DNA from: Clostridium lundense DSM 17049
GTDB taxonomy: Bacteria; Bacillota; Clostridia; Clostridiales; Clostridiaceae
Length of the DNA: 42,567 nucleotides
Direction: 5' to 3'
Assembly: GCF_000619945.1 (NCBI RefSeq)
Contig: NZ_JHVC01000026.1
Location: forward strand, 1-42,567
The position numbers and the translations under genes are program-made. The notes under the pieces are model-generated. The model was not told the DNA's origin, ran no database searches, and saw only the letters and a program-made list of their open reading frames with translations. Each line of letters begins with the position of its first letter. The stretch's first letter is position 1. Shown piece by piece: positions 23,376-31,447 of this stretch.

Positions 23376-23454
23376 ACATATTAGTATTAACTAATTAACA
23401 ATAAATAGTAATTTATCTATGTTTGGATGTTAACAACGGAGGTATAGAATTAAA

Positions 23455-23586
23455 ATGAAAATTGAGATTACTGATGAAATTAAAAAACAAGATGAAGATA
23501 TTATTTTTCAAGGTTTATTAGAATATAATTTAGCAAGAATTGAAGATAAACACCTAAAGGATTTAGGTGTTTATTTACAAGATTAA
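23455..23586 (+). pseudogene. Truncated GNAT-like acetyltransferase gene
   Basis: The 43-codon ORF reads MKIEITDEIKKQDEDIIFQG, then LLEYNLARIEDKHLKDLGVY, the beginning of a GNAT, and stops at once. A proper CGGAGG precedes it. Its end contains a perfect 11-bp hairpin AAACACCTAAA/TTTAGGTGTTT (23548-23558/23562-23572), which may have been created at the truncation or act as a terminator. The acetyl-CoA-binding core is absent. Confidence 0.6.
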
Positions 23587-23649
23587 ACAGGCAAAACTAT
23601 CCTGTCACAGGAAAACGCTATTATTTTACTAAAACTCTTTAAACATAAA

Positions 23650-23773
23650 GATAAAATTCCAATTTATTACTCCTATCTTTACTTGTGGTCAAGCTATATA
23701 TTTGTATCTCATAGTAAATATGATAATTTGCCATAAGTTTCCTGATATATGCTATAATTAATTGGTAATAGTA
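23650..23773 (+). repeat. P1 promoter module, copy 1
   Basis: It begins with the right arm of a TACTCCTATC hairpin, then TTTACTTGTGGTCAAGCTAT, a ATTTGTATCTCATAGTAAAT block and TATGCTATAATTAATTGGTA (23748-23767) followed by ATAGTAAATTA. The core contains an extended -10 (TATGCTATAAT). Copies lie at 32726-32829, 36818-36908 (split), 38357-38453 and 40714-40812. It probably drives the LRR gene. Confidence 0.7.
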
Positions 23774-23882
23774 AATTAATGCGAATAAACATTTCGATAT
23801 ACATATTAGAATATATGGAATTATTATATTGATATAGATATAATAGGATAAGCATAATAAATATAATAAGGGGGAAAATAAA

Positions 23883-25826
23883 TTGAAAAATAAATTTCTA
23901 ATAGCAACTTTTTTCAGTGTGTTTTTGTTGTTTTCAACTAATGTACAAGCAGCAAATTTTACTGATAATCAAACAGTAGATTCAAATAAGACTTGGACAG
24001 TTACTTTTACTGACAATGTTGGATTTGATGATTTAACTAAACAAGGAATTGTAGTTACAGATAGCAAGTGTAATCCAGTAAATGTAGGTATACAATTAGG
24101 ACAAGATAGCAAAACAGTTACAGTAACAGCTCCAAAAGGTGGATATATAGCAGGAGAAAGTTACATATTGAATGTTGGGACTAAAATACATTCTAACAAA
24201 GGTAAAGCATTAGAAAATGAATATAAAGTACACTTTAGTATTAAAAATGATACTATTAATAATGATATAGTAACTTTTAAGGATAAGGAATTAGAACAAA
24301 CAGTAAGAAATGCAATAAACAAACCTATAGGAGATATTTATAAAAGTGATGTTGAGAAAATAACTGAACTAATAGTAGAAACTAAAGGAATACAAGATAT
24401 TAGTGGAATTGAAAATTTAATTAATTTACAAATACTTTCTTTACATATTAATGAAATCAGTGATATAAGTCCACTAAAAGAATTAACTAATTTGCAACGT
24501 CTTGGTTTAGGTGAGAATAAAATCAGTGATATAAGTCCACTAAAAGGATTAACTAATTTACAACGTCTTAATTTATGTAACAATAGGATTAATGATATAA
24601 GTGAATTAAAGAACTTAACCAATTTGCAAGAACTTAATCTGGAAGGTAATTCAATGAGTGATATAAGTGCACTAAAAGGATTAACTAATTTGCAAAATCT
24701 TTATTTAAATTATAATTATATATTGAAAAATACTTCAGCTACTATAACTAAAATAAATAATATATCTATTGATGTAAATCAAAATGATAATTATACATTA
24801 CCAACTACAGTAACAGCTATTATGAGTGATACAAGTAGTAAAAGTGTTAGTGTAGTTTGGGACAGCAATGTAGTAGATACAAGTAAAGTAGGTACTTTTA
24901 CTTTTCAAGGAACAGCTCAAGGGTATAGTAATAAAGTTAAGCTGATTTTAAATGTAGCTGTACCTGGAATAGATGGTCAAATTGGAGATACAGCTTATGG
25001 TTTTTGGGCACAAAAAGATGGATGGATTTATTATAATAGTATGGATAACGGTGTTCGAAAACTTTATAAGATGAAGTTAGATGGCACAGGAAGAACTAAA
25101 ATAAGTGATGATACCGATTGCTATAATATTAATATTTTAGGAGATTGGATATATTACGTAGCTAAAGGACATATTTATAAAGTTAAAACAGATGGTACAG
25201 GAAAAGCACTGGTAAATGGTATAAATGGTTATGAATGTAGCCCTGTTGTAGTTAATAATGGGATTTATTTTCATGGTCAAGGGGGAGATACTGGTCACCT
25301 TTATAAAATAAGAACTGATGGTACACAAAGAACGATGATATCTTCGGATAATGCACTTTATAAAATAGTAGTAGGTGGTTGGATTTATTATGAAAGACAA
25401 TATATTAGTGGAAAAAGAGAGCTTTATAAGATAAAAATAGATGGTACTCAAAAAACTAAATTAAGTGATGATGATGCGAATAGTATAAATGTAGTTGGTG
25501 AATGGATATATTACAGTAATATTTCAGATAATGGTAGTTTATATAAGATTAAAACTGACGGTACGCAGAGAACAAAAGTAAGTAATCAACCATTAAGCAA
25601 TATTAATATAATAGGTGAATGGATTTATTATAGAAACAAAGTAGATGGTAAACTTTATAAAATGAAAATAGATGGTTCTAATAATATTAAACTAAGTGAT
25701 AATATAATAAATTATACTTATTCATTATATATTATTGGTGATTGGATATATTACATTGATGCTTCAGATAACGATAATTTATATAAGATTAAAACTGACG
25801 GTACAGGAGAACAGATTGTAAATTGA
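23883..25826 (+). CDS. Secreted LRR / Ig-like / DUF5050 surface protein
   Basis: The 647-aa protein has a signal peptide (about 1-23, cleavage after VQA), an SbsA/Big_5-like Ig domain (24-120), an internalin-type LRR block (about 150-275; units of the form LTNLQxLxLxxNxISDISPL, period 22), a Big_4-like Ig domain (about 285-365) and a C-terminal DUF5050 beta-propeller-like block (about 365-647; repeats GDWIYYxxxxxxxxLYKIKTDGT). There is no LPxTG anchor, so it is released or held non-covalently. It starts with TTG after AAGGGGG. Role: probable adhesion or carbohydrate/protein binding, inferred. Confidence 0.85.
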   Translation: MKNKFLIATFFSVFLLFSTNVQAANFTDNQTVDSNKTWTVTFTDNVGFDDLTKQGIVVTDSKCNPVNVGIQLGQDSKTVTVTAPKGGYIAGESYILNVGTKIHSNKGKALENEYKVHFSIKNDTINNDIVTFKDKELEQTVRNAINKPIGDIYKSDVEKITELIVETKGIQDISGIENLINLQILSLHINEISDISPLKELTNLQRLGLGENKISDISPLKGLTNLQRLNLCNNRINDISELKNLTNLQELNLEGNSMSDISALKGLTNLQNLYLNYNYILKNTSATITKINNISIDVNQNDNYTLPTTVTAIMSDTSSKSVSVVWDSNVVDTSKVGTFTFQGTAQGYSNKVKLILNVAVPGIDGQIGDTAYGFWAQKDGWIYYNSMDNGVRKLYKMKLDGTGRTKISDDTDCYNINILGDWIYYVAKGHIYKVKTDGTGKALVNGINGYECSPVVVNNGIYFHGQGGDTGHLYKIRTDGTQRTMISSDNALYKIVVGGWIYYERQYISGKRELYKIKIDGTQKTKLSDDDANSINVVGEWIYYSNISDNGSLYKIKTDGTQRTKVSNQPLSNINIIGEWIYYRNKVDGKLYKMKIDGSNNIKLSDNIINYTYSLYIIGDWIYYIDASDNDNLYKIKTDGTGEQIVN

Positions 25827-25928
25827 ATATTTATTAAAAAAATAAAATAATTTCTATTTTGCTAATTATAAGAAAAGTTATTATGTCATACACATAAAAT
25901 AGTATAAAAAGAAAGGAGGCTATATTTA

Positions 25929-25952
25929 GTGACAGTTTGGTGCTTGAAATAG
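25929..25952 (+). CDS. Possible leader peptide MTVWCLK
   Basis: GTG 25929 follows AAAGGAGG (25912-25919) at 9 nt and encodes seven residues. The degraded copy at about 36392-36419 keeps GAAAGGAG and the end VWCLQ with stop, while the start is GTA. The strong binding site has no other use, because the next gene starts 23 nt after this stop without its own site. It may couple translation to the following membrane protein. Confidence 0.35.
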   Translation: MTVWCLK

Positions 25953-25974
25953 TATTTGTCATTAAAGATAAATT

Positions 25975-26214
25975 ATGAAAAGTAAAGAAAAAATTTTTCT
26001 TATACTAAGTATACTTTGCCTTATAGGTTTTATTTTAATAGTAATTCAAAGTATTTATATTCATAATTTTGGTAACGTAGTTTTCATAGGTATTCCTTTG
26101 TGTCTAATAGGATCTGTCTTTTTATATATTTCAAAAAATGCAAAATATAGTTGGCTAAGCTGGATTTTTCTATTACTCATTATTTGTTCAATTGGACTTT
26201 TAGCAAATTCTTAA
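25975..26214 (+). CDS. Small three-TM membrane protein (79 aa)
   Basis: Hydrophobic segments are at about 7-27, 33-50 and 58-76, after a basic MKSKEK start. The family is not recognised. Its own ribosome binding site is poor; translation may depend on the short ORF at 25929. A truncated copy (MKSKEKICFV, stop) with matching upstream DNA lies at 36300-36482. Confidence 0.55.
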   Translation: MKSKEKIFLILSILCLIGFILIVIQSIYIHNFGNVVFIGIPLCLIGSVFLYISKNAKYSWLSWIFLLLIICSIGLLANS

Positions 26215-26249
26215 AAACTACTTAACTTTCCAACATAAAAATTAAGGTG

Positions 26250-26536
26250 AAAGTCTGTCCACACTTATACAAGAATAACAGATTTTAAAGAAAGAGAGAC
26301 AATAGTTGTTTTAGGATATTGATTTTTAACGAAATATATTAATAAGAAAAGATGCTAATATTTCAGGTATGGGTATCTTTTCTTTTTATCTTTACTTATG
26401 GTCAAGATCTATATCTGTATCTTATAGTAAATTATTCATTTATATCTTGTTTACTTCATAATCTGAAATAAATGTGATGTAACTACTTAAATTGAAAATA
26501 CGAATGATGATCTTTGAAAGTTGAATAATGCGGTGT
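26250..26536 (+). repeat. Composite module R5-T1-P1(5' half)-P2
   Basis: R5 (26250-26345: CACTTATACAAGAATAACAG, AAAGAGAGACAATAGTTGTT, TTTTTAACGAAATATATTAA) recurs at 36640-36730 and 38217-38310. T1 (26346-26381: AAGATGCTAATATTTCAGG...GTATCTTTTC) is a terminator. The P1 front half follows up to ATAGTAAATTA, where it switches to P2 (TCATTTATATCTTGTTTACT ... TTGAATAATGCGGTGT, 26521-26536). The same T1/P1/P2 fusion occurs at 29567-29748. A TATAAT at 26595 may drive the next gene. Confidence 0.7.
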
Positions 26537-26661
26537 ATAAAAACAAGTATGTTACCTGTATTTTACAAAAGTGTGTCATATCTAAATAAAAATGTTATAA
26601 TTACAAATGGCAAGATATTATAAAAACAAGATTATTTACATGATTTAATGGGGTGGTAAGT

Positions 26662-27225
26662 ACGAAGAACTTTTTAATGAATGAATTTGGAAAAGAGCAA
26701 GGAGAAAAAATATATCAACAACAACAAGAAAGGTTTTATGCACTTGTTAAACAGAGTACAGGAAAAAGTGAGAGTCAGCTAAAAACTTTAAAAAATAGTA
26801 TTCTTCCTCGAATAGCACTTTACCAAGCTTTGCAGGAACTCCCATTGAGTAAGGAGCTAGCTTTACAAATTGTAAAGAAAGGTTTTCTACAGGATTTGCA
26901 AGAAGTAGTAAAGAATCTTCGCAAAATGGAGGAAAGTCAATGCTTCTATAAAAATTTTTGTATGGCATTTAGTAAAGACTTAAAAGGTGATAATTGGGAA
27001 AGTACAATTATACAATGTGACAATAAAGCTATGATATTTACTATGAAAAAATGTTTATGGCATGATACTTGTGTGAAGAATAATTGTCCAGAAATGTGTG
27101 AGATGTTTTGCCAAGGCGATAATGTATGCTATAGTTCTATGAAAAAAATAACTTTTAAAAGAACTCAAACTTTAGGCATGGGTGGAAAGTATTGTGATTT
27201 CAAATTTATAAATAATGAAATTTAA
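26662..27225 (+). CDS. L-2-amino-thiazoline-4-carboxylic acid hydrolase-like protein
   Basis: The product of about 187 aa has an N-terminal helical region (FGKEQGEKIYQQQQERFYAL) and a cysteine-rich C-terminal part (CLWHDTCVKNNCPEMCEMFC, then GDNVCY and GMGGKYCDF), as in the ATC hydrolase family, which opens a thiazoline ring in cysteine synthesis in pseudomonads. Function in clostridia is unproven. A strong site GGGGTGG (26650-26656) points to codon 26662, which is ACG instead of ATG. GTG 26653 lies inside that site and ATG 26677 is 20 nt away, so expression may be reduced. T2 follows the stop. Confidence 0.7.
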   Translation, partial: TKNFLMNEFGKEQGEKIYQQQQERFYALVKQSTGKSESQLKTLKNSILPRIALYQALQELPLSKELALQIVKKGFLQDLQEVVKNLRKMEESQCFYKNFCMAFSKDLKGDNWESTIIQCDNKAMIFTMKKCLWHDTCVKNNCPEMCEMFCQGDNVCYSSMKKITFKRTQTLGMGGKYCDFKFINNEI

Positions 27226-27256
27226 TGTCATAACTAAAAAACGAACAATTTGCTAG

Positions 27257-27297
27257 AACACTGCATTATTCAATTTTGAATTCTGCAGTGTTTTTGC
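27257..27297 (+). terminator. T2 terminator hairpin, copy 1
   Basis: AACACTGCA (27257-27265) pairs with TGCAGTGTT (27284-27292); the inner arms ATTCAA/TTGAAT extend it; TTTTT follows. Its left arm with ATTATTCAA is the reverse complement of the P2 core (TTGAATAATGCGGTGT, 26521-26536) before the same gene. Confidence 0.85.
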
Positions 27298-27343
27298 GTC
27301 GCATTTCAAAAATATGACGAAGTAAATATGTTTTTATTTTTAG

Positions 27344-27392
27344 CATAATAGCATAAACTACTTTATACTATAGAGTAGTTTATGCTATTATG
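27344..27392 (+). promoter_or_regulatory. PadR operator/promoter: 19-bp perfect inverted repeat
   Basis: CATAATAGCATAAACTACT (27344-27362) and its exact reverse complement (27374-27392) flank an 11-nt centre containing TATACTATAG. It overlaps the expected promoter of the PadR gene, whose ribosome binding site begins 5 nt later, and is an obvious autorepression site. Confidence 0.75.
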
Positions 27393-27411
27393 TTATTGGA
27401 GGTGATAATAT

Positions 27412-27753
27412 TTGGAAATAAATAAAGAGATGATAAAAGGATATATTGAAAGTATCATATTGAGTCTTCTAGTGGATGAAGACTTGTACGGATACGATAT
27501 CTCAAAAAAGATAAGGAATATCAGCCAAGATACTTTTGAAATCAAAGAGGGGACAATGTATGTGGTATTAAAAAGGCTTGAAAACAATGGACTTGTAGAA
27601 TCATATTGGGATGATTCAATAAGTGGCGGTGGAAGACGAAGATATCATCATATTACTGATAAGGGTAAAGAATATTTAGAGAACTCACAAAAAGAATGGC
27701 AGTTTTTTAAAGGAATATTAGATAAGTTTTTTGGGGGGAGAAAAAATGGATAG
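27412..27753 (+). CDS. PadR family transcriptional regulator
   Basis: The 113-aa winged-helix protein (LVDEDLYGYDISKKI, IKEGTMYVVLKRLENNGLVE, GGGRRRYHHITDKGKEYLE) is of the short PadR-s1 type. TTG start with GGAGGTG (27398-27404). It overlaps the next gene by 8 nt; such PadR/permease-prefix pairs are common, with PadR controlling the operon in response to envelope or drug stress. Confidence 0.9.
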   Translation: MEINKEMIKGYIESIILSLLVDEDLYGYDISKKIRNISQDTFEIKEGTMYVVLKRLENNGLVESYWDDSISGGGRRRYHHITDKGKEYLENSQKEWQFFKGILDKFFGGRKNG

Positions 27754-28702
27754 GATAGATAAATACTTAAATTCTATATATAGGGATATTGAGAGTTCTT
27801 CTGAAGGAACTGAAGATTTAAAACAAGAAATGAAATACCACTTAATACAAACTGTGAAGGAACTTCAGCAAAATGGAATTACTGAAGAGGAAAGTGTTAG
27901 GATTGCCATACAAAGATTTGGGGAAGAGTTTCAAATAAGAAATGAACTAAATCAAGTATTAAGATTTGAAAAACTGTTTGCTAAAAAAACATTGATAGCA
28001 TCATTTATTTTATTAGCCATATCTGCAATATTAGTTATAACATCAATAATGGTACATCAAGGCTCCGTTAAAAGGTTAAAAACTATGAACTCTCAACTTA
28101 GAATAGTAGAGAAGATATTAGTTAGTGAGGGAATTACAAGTGTTGATACATATTTAAAAGAGAGTTTTAAATATGAGGAAAACAATCAACTAACTTATGT
28201 TGCAATAAAAGAGTTACCCCATGATTTTGATAATTTAAAAGAACATGAAGTGTTTCCAGGAGAAATAAAATACAGTTATCCTAAGAAAATAAAAAATGAA
28301 TACTATAGAAATAGGTTTGGTCATGAAGTAGTAGTAAATAATACTAAATACTTTTTAGAAACAGGAGTAAAAACTTCTGCAAATACGGATATGAGTAGTT
28401 TATATAGTGGATTAGCAGTTTTAGTGTTTGCGGTGTGCTGGGTACTATGGATAATATGGTCAATAATAAATGTTTATAGGTGCAGAAAATTAAATATTAA
28501 CTGGTGTATACTATTAATTCTAACAGGAATTATAGGATACTTTATATTCTCAATGTACTTTAATCCCAATAATATTTCTCATAATAAAAGAAATAATTTA
28601 ATATATGTTGGTTCATTTTTTCTTATAGGAATTTTATTAGCAGTGTTTCATCTACTAAATGAACCATATAAATTGCAAAGAATATATCAACTAATATTTT
28701 AA
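27746..28702 (+). CDS. Permease-prefix-domain membrane protein (HAAS-like), PadR partner
   Basis: The 318-aa protein has a cytoplasmic N-terminal helical domain (MDRIDKYLNSIYRDIESS, then EESVRIAIQRFGE; about 1-75) of permease prefix domain 1 type, which mediates binding to PadR-like partners. One membrane helix follows at about 87-108, then an external region (110-215) and three more helices (about 222-243, 253-271, 283-302). It lacks an FtsX-type transporter domain. ATG 27746 follows GGGGGGAG. Likely a membrane input for PadR; exact role unknown. Confidence 0.75.
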   Translation: MDRIDKYLNSIYRDIESSSEGTEDLKQEMKYHLIQTVKELQQNGITEEESVRIAIQRFGEEFQIRNELNQVLRFEKLFAKKTLIASFILLAISAILVITSIMVHQGSVKRLKTMNSQLRIVEKILVSEGITSVDTYLKESFKYEENNQLTYVAIKELPHDFDNLKEHEVFPGEIKYSYPKKIKNEYYRNRFGHEVVVNNTKYFLETGVKTSANTDMSSLYSGLAVLVFAVCWVLWIIWSIINVYRCRKLNINWCILLILTGIIGYFIFSMYFNPNNISHNKRNNLIYVGSFFLIGILLAVFHLLNEPYKLQRIYQLIF

Positions 28703-28871
28703 GCAAGAGAATACAGTTGCTTGCTTTTAGTATAATTGCTTATGTATTATATTGGCAATTTTGTGGCGTTTGAAATTATAAAATACGATAAAATTTAATT
28801 AATGTTATTACGAAATTTTCTTAAACTCTGACGGAACAGCAAATGAATGTAAATAAAAAGGTGGGCTAAAA
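28703..28871 (+). repeat. Intergenic stretch with R3 module
   Basis: TTTTCTTAAACTCTGACGGA followed by ACAGCAA (28816-28842) is the first clear R3 copy; others are at 33361, 37862, 38166 (partial) and 41222, with diverged pieces at 39064 and 39918. An AAGCAA/TTGCTT hairpin (28702-28727) may end the PadR operon. Confidence 0.6.
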
Positions 28872-29396
28872 ATGTTAAAAAGATGTATTATGATATTTCC
28901 TAAATTCAATAATGGACATATAATTGATAAAATTAGAGAGCAATATGATCCTCTTGCCAATCATGTAAGGCCACATATAACTCTTGTATTTCCTTTTGAT
29001 AGTGATATAAAAACTACTGAACTTAAGGAACATATATCAACTGTATTATCTGATATAACTCCATTTGAAATTTTTCTTAATGGAATAACACCAACAAATA
29101 ATTTTGGGAAATATTTATTTCTTAATATTCAAAAGGGTAGTGAAGAAATCATTGAAATACATAAAAGATTATATACAGGTATTTTAGAAAACTATTGTCC
29201 AGACTGGCTAAAGGGTAAAACGTTTCTACCACATATGACTATTGGAAATTTTGATAATGAAGAAAAGTTTCAAATTGCAATTAAAGATACAAGAAATATT
29301 ACTGATTCTTTTAAAACTATTGTTAATGAAATAAGTGTAGAAATCATTGATGAAAATGAAGATTCGATTATTGAACTTAATATTCCTTTAAAATAA
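28872..29396 (+). CDS. 2H phosphoesterase (2'-5' RNA ligase-like)
   Basis: The 174-aa protein has two H-x-T motifs, HITLVFPF (about residue 37) and HMTIGNF (about residue 118), the catalytic pair of the 2H superfamily, spaced as usual. Members cleave or make 2'-5' phosphodiester or cyclic phosphate bonds in RNA or nucleotides. The exact substrate is not predictable. AAGGTGGG precedes the ATG. It follows an R3 module and stands alone. Confidence 0.85.
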   Translation: MLKRCIMIFPKFNNGHIIDKIREQYDPLANHVRPHITLVFPFDSDIKTTELKEHISTVLSDITPFEIFLNGITPTNNFGKYLFLNIQKGSEEIIEIHKRLYTGILENYCPDWLKGKTFLPHMTIGNFDNEEKFQIAIKDTRNITDSFKTIVNEISVEIIDENEDSIIELNIPLK

Positions 29397-30002
29397 ATAT
29401 TTTTAATTATAATTTATTGTTACTTGGATGTTACAGTATAGTTATGTATATTAGAGATGTAGGTATTAAATGGAAAAATCAAAGATGAAAATAAAGGACT
29501 AAGAGAAGAATTAGGTAAATTAAAAATTATGAGATGAAGCCATAAAATAGTATAAAAAGAAAGTAGGCTAATATTTCAGGTATGGGCATATTTTCTTTTG
29601 TTTTTATATTGTGGTTAAGCTATATATTTGTATCTTATAGTAAATTATTCATTTATATCTTGTTTATTTCACAATCTGAAAATAAGGCGAAGTAACTTTT
29701 GAAAATGAAAATACAAACAATGTTCTTTGAAAATCGAATAATGCAGTATAAAAATCAAAAGAGGTTTATGTTTATTGCAGAAATAACCAGCTAAAATCAT
29801 ATAACTATGATATAATTATCATTAATTAAGTAAAAATAGTAGAAAAATATGAACTAAATATTTATTAGTATGAGAACATAAGTGATTCATTTAAAATGAG
29901 ATATTTTATATAGTCTTATAAGTAAATACAGGTTGAGTATGTACTATCCAGTGTTAATAATGATAATATATCAAAAGTTAAGTAAATGAGGGAGTATGAG
30001 AA
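29397..30002 (+). repeat. Long intergenic stretch: gene remnant, T1, P1/P2 modules
   Basis: At 29421-29470 a block matches the leader and start of the 14317 gene (TTGGATGTTA, ATGTATATTAGAGATGTAGG) with its ATG changed to ATT. It is fused to a short coiled-coil-like tail (NGKIKDENKGLREELGKLKI) that ends near 29535. Next, CATAAAATAGTATAAAAAGA (also at 25895 and 36370) joins T1 at 29567, then the P1 front half, a boxA-like TGTTCTTTGAAAA (29721-29733) and the P2 core (29734-29748). No intact gene is present. Confidence 0.6.
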
Positions 30003-30593
30003 ATGATTTGTAGCGAACTATTAAAACAGCAACAAAAGCTTCAGGTTGAGGTTAAAGATATATTAACCGAATTGAAACTCAATGACCTGCTATCGCCAGT
30101 TGGGGAACCAGTTCAAGTTGGTAGCTCAGCTCTCGGATTAATGGTTTGGAGGGACATAGACATCACAGTGGTATGTTCCAAGCTCAATATTAATGCTATA
30201 GCTCAAATAGCATCTAAATTAATTACTTACAAAGGTATGCGTGAGGTTAAATTTATCAATGATTCTGGCATTTTCAACAATAGCTCTGATTACCCCGATG
30301 GACTGTACCTTGGGCTTAAGTATAAATCTCTAAAAGGAACGGATTGGAAATTAGACATCTGGTTCGTTGATAGACCAGAAAAACAACCCGACCTTATGCA
30401 TATTAAGGTTATACCTGAACAGCTCACTCCAGAATTGCGAGAATCAATCCTAACAATTAAAAGTATCTGGGTTACGAAGGATGAATATGGCAAAACGGTG
30501 AGGAGTTATGACATCTACACAGCAGTACTATATGATAATGTGCGGACGCCATATCAGTTTCAAGAATGGTTAAGAATGAAATCCAAAATATAG
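30003..30593 (+). CDS. Nucleotidyltransferase-fold protein
   Basis: The 196-aa protein has the nucleotidyltransferase signature VGSSALGLMVWRDIDITVV (G-S-x-A-x-G ... D-x-D at about residues 41-58) and a third acidic site in WKLDIWFVD. Such domains transfer NMP groups to proteins, RNA or antibiotics. There is no recognised C-terminal partner domain. Codon use is visibly less AT-biased than its neighbours (CTC, GCG, CGA, GCC present), which suggests recent acquisition. GAGGGAG lies before the ATG. Flanked by P2 and T2. Confidence 0.75.
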   Translation: MICSELLKQQQKLQVEVKDILTELKLNDLLSPVGEPVQVGSSALGLMVWRDIDITVVCSKLNINAIAQIASKLITYKGMREVKFINDSGIFNNSSDYPDGLYLGLKYKSLKGTDWKLDIWFVDRPEKQPDLMHIKVIPEQLTPELRESILTIKSIWVTKDEYGKTVRSYDIYTAVLYDNVRTPYQFQEWLRMKSKI

Positions 30594-30675
30594 TAAAAAC
30601 ATAATAAAAAGATTTCAATAGATTTAGAATCTTATTATTTAACGCAACAACTGAAAAAACGAATAATTTACATGG

Positions 30676-30714
30676 ACACCGCATTATTCATAAATTGAAT
30701 TCTGCGGTGTTTTT
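30676..30714 (+). terminator. T2 terminator hairpin, copy 2
   Basis: ACACCGCA (30676-30683)/TGCGGTGT (30703-30710), then TTTT, with GCATTATTCA in the left arm inverse to the P2 core at 29734-29748. Flanks (GAATAATTTACATGGACACC, CGTCGCATTTCAAAG) match those of copy 1. Confidence 0.85.
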
Positions 30715-30788
30715 CCGTCGCATTTCAAAGGTATAACAAAGTATTGTTGAATTTATAAACTTAAATATAGAAAGTGAGAGTATTAATA

Positions 30789-31196
30789 TTGAAAATAGAA
30801 TATGCAAGTGAATTGGACTTTCAATTTATACTTGATAATGATAGACATGTATCAAAACAATTAATAAAAAATAAGCTCAAAGAAAAAGAAATTATAATAG
30901 CAAAAGACCAAGATAACAAAATTATTGGTTGGTTAAGATATAGTTATTTTTGGGACAACACTCCATTCATGAATATGCTTTATCTAAATGAAAACTATAG
31001 AAATAAGGGAATAGGAAAAAGAATAGTTGAATTTTGGGAAACCAAAATGAAAAGTAAAGGTTATGAATTGGTTATGACATCTACATTATCTAATGAACAA
31101 GCACAGCATTTTTATAGAAAATTGGGATATAAAGATGCTGGTAGTTTACTATTAGATGATGAACCCTTAGAAATAATTTTTACCAAAAGTATATAA
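30789..31196 (+). CDS. GNAT family N-acetyltransferase
   Basis: The 135-aa protein has the acetyl-CoA-binding motif A (MLYLNENYRNKGIGKRIVEF, with R/Q-x2-G-x-G/A form YRNKGIGKR at about 77) and motif B (SNEQAQHFYRKLGYKDAG). The TTG at 30789 (KIEYASELDFQF) is the likely start, with GTGAGAG upstream; an in-frame GTG at 30774 is inside that site. Substrate unknown. Confidence 0.82.
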   Translation: MKIEYASELDFQFILDNDRHVSKQLIKNKLKEKEIIIAKDQDNKIIGWLRYSYFWDNTPFMNMLYLNENYRNKGIGKRIVEFWETKMKSKGYELVMTSTLSNEQAQHFYRKLGYKDAGSLLLDDEPLEIIFTKSI

Positions 31197-31447
31197 CTAT
31201 AAATTGTTAATTGATACTTTTCTTAAACTTTAAACTAAAATGTTCTTTAAAAAATTGAATAATACCATATTTAGAAAATATGATATAATAAGGTGTAATT
31301 GCATTATTGGATAATAATGTAAAATTACTACATGATAATATGGATTTTTGTACGATATATGGTATATACATATATGATGGAAAATTTGCTTTTCATTGAA
31401 TGTATCCATTGATATAATTAATTACTACAAATAAAGGGAGAACAAAA
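31197..31447 (+). promoter_or_regulatory. P2 module and promoter region
   Basis: A diverged R3 piece (TTTTCTTAAACTTTAAAC, 31217-31234) is followed by boxA-like TGTTCTTTAAAAAA (31240-31253), the P2 core TTGAATAATACCATAT (31255-31270) and TATGATATAATAAGG (about 31278-31292), a promoter-like -10. Confidence 0.5.

Noticed and set aside
24440..24720. Direct repeats resembling a CRISPR-like or tandem array
   Set aside because: They are the 22-residue LRR coding repeats of the surface protein, in frame throughout.
25015..25826. Second set of direct repeats (GATTGGATATATTA type)
   Set aside because: These encode the DUF5050 propeller-like repeats, so they are coding rather than a separate element.
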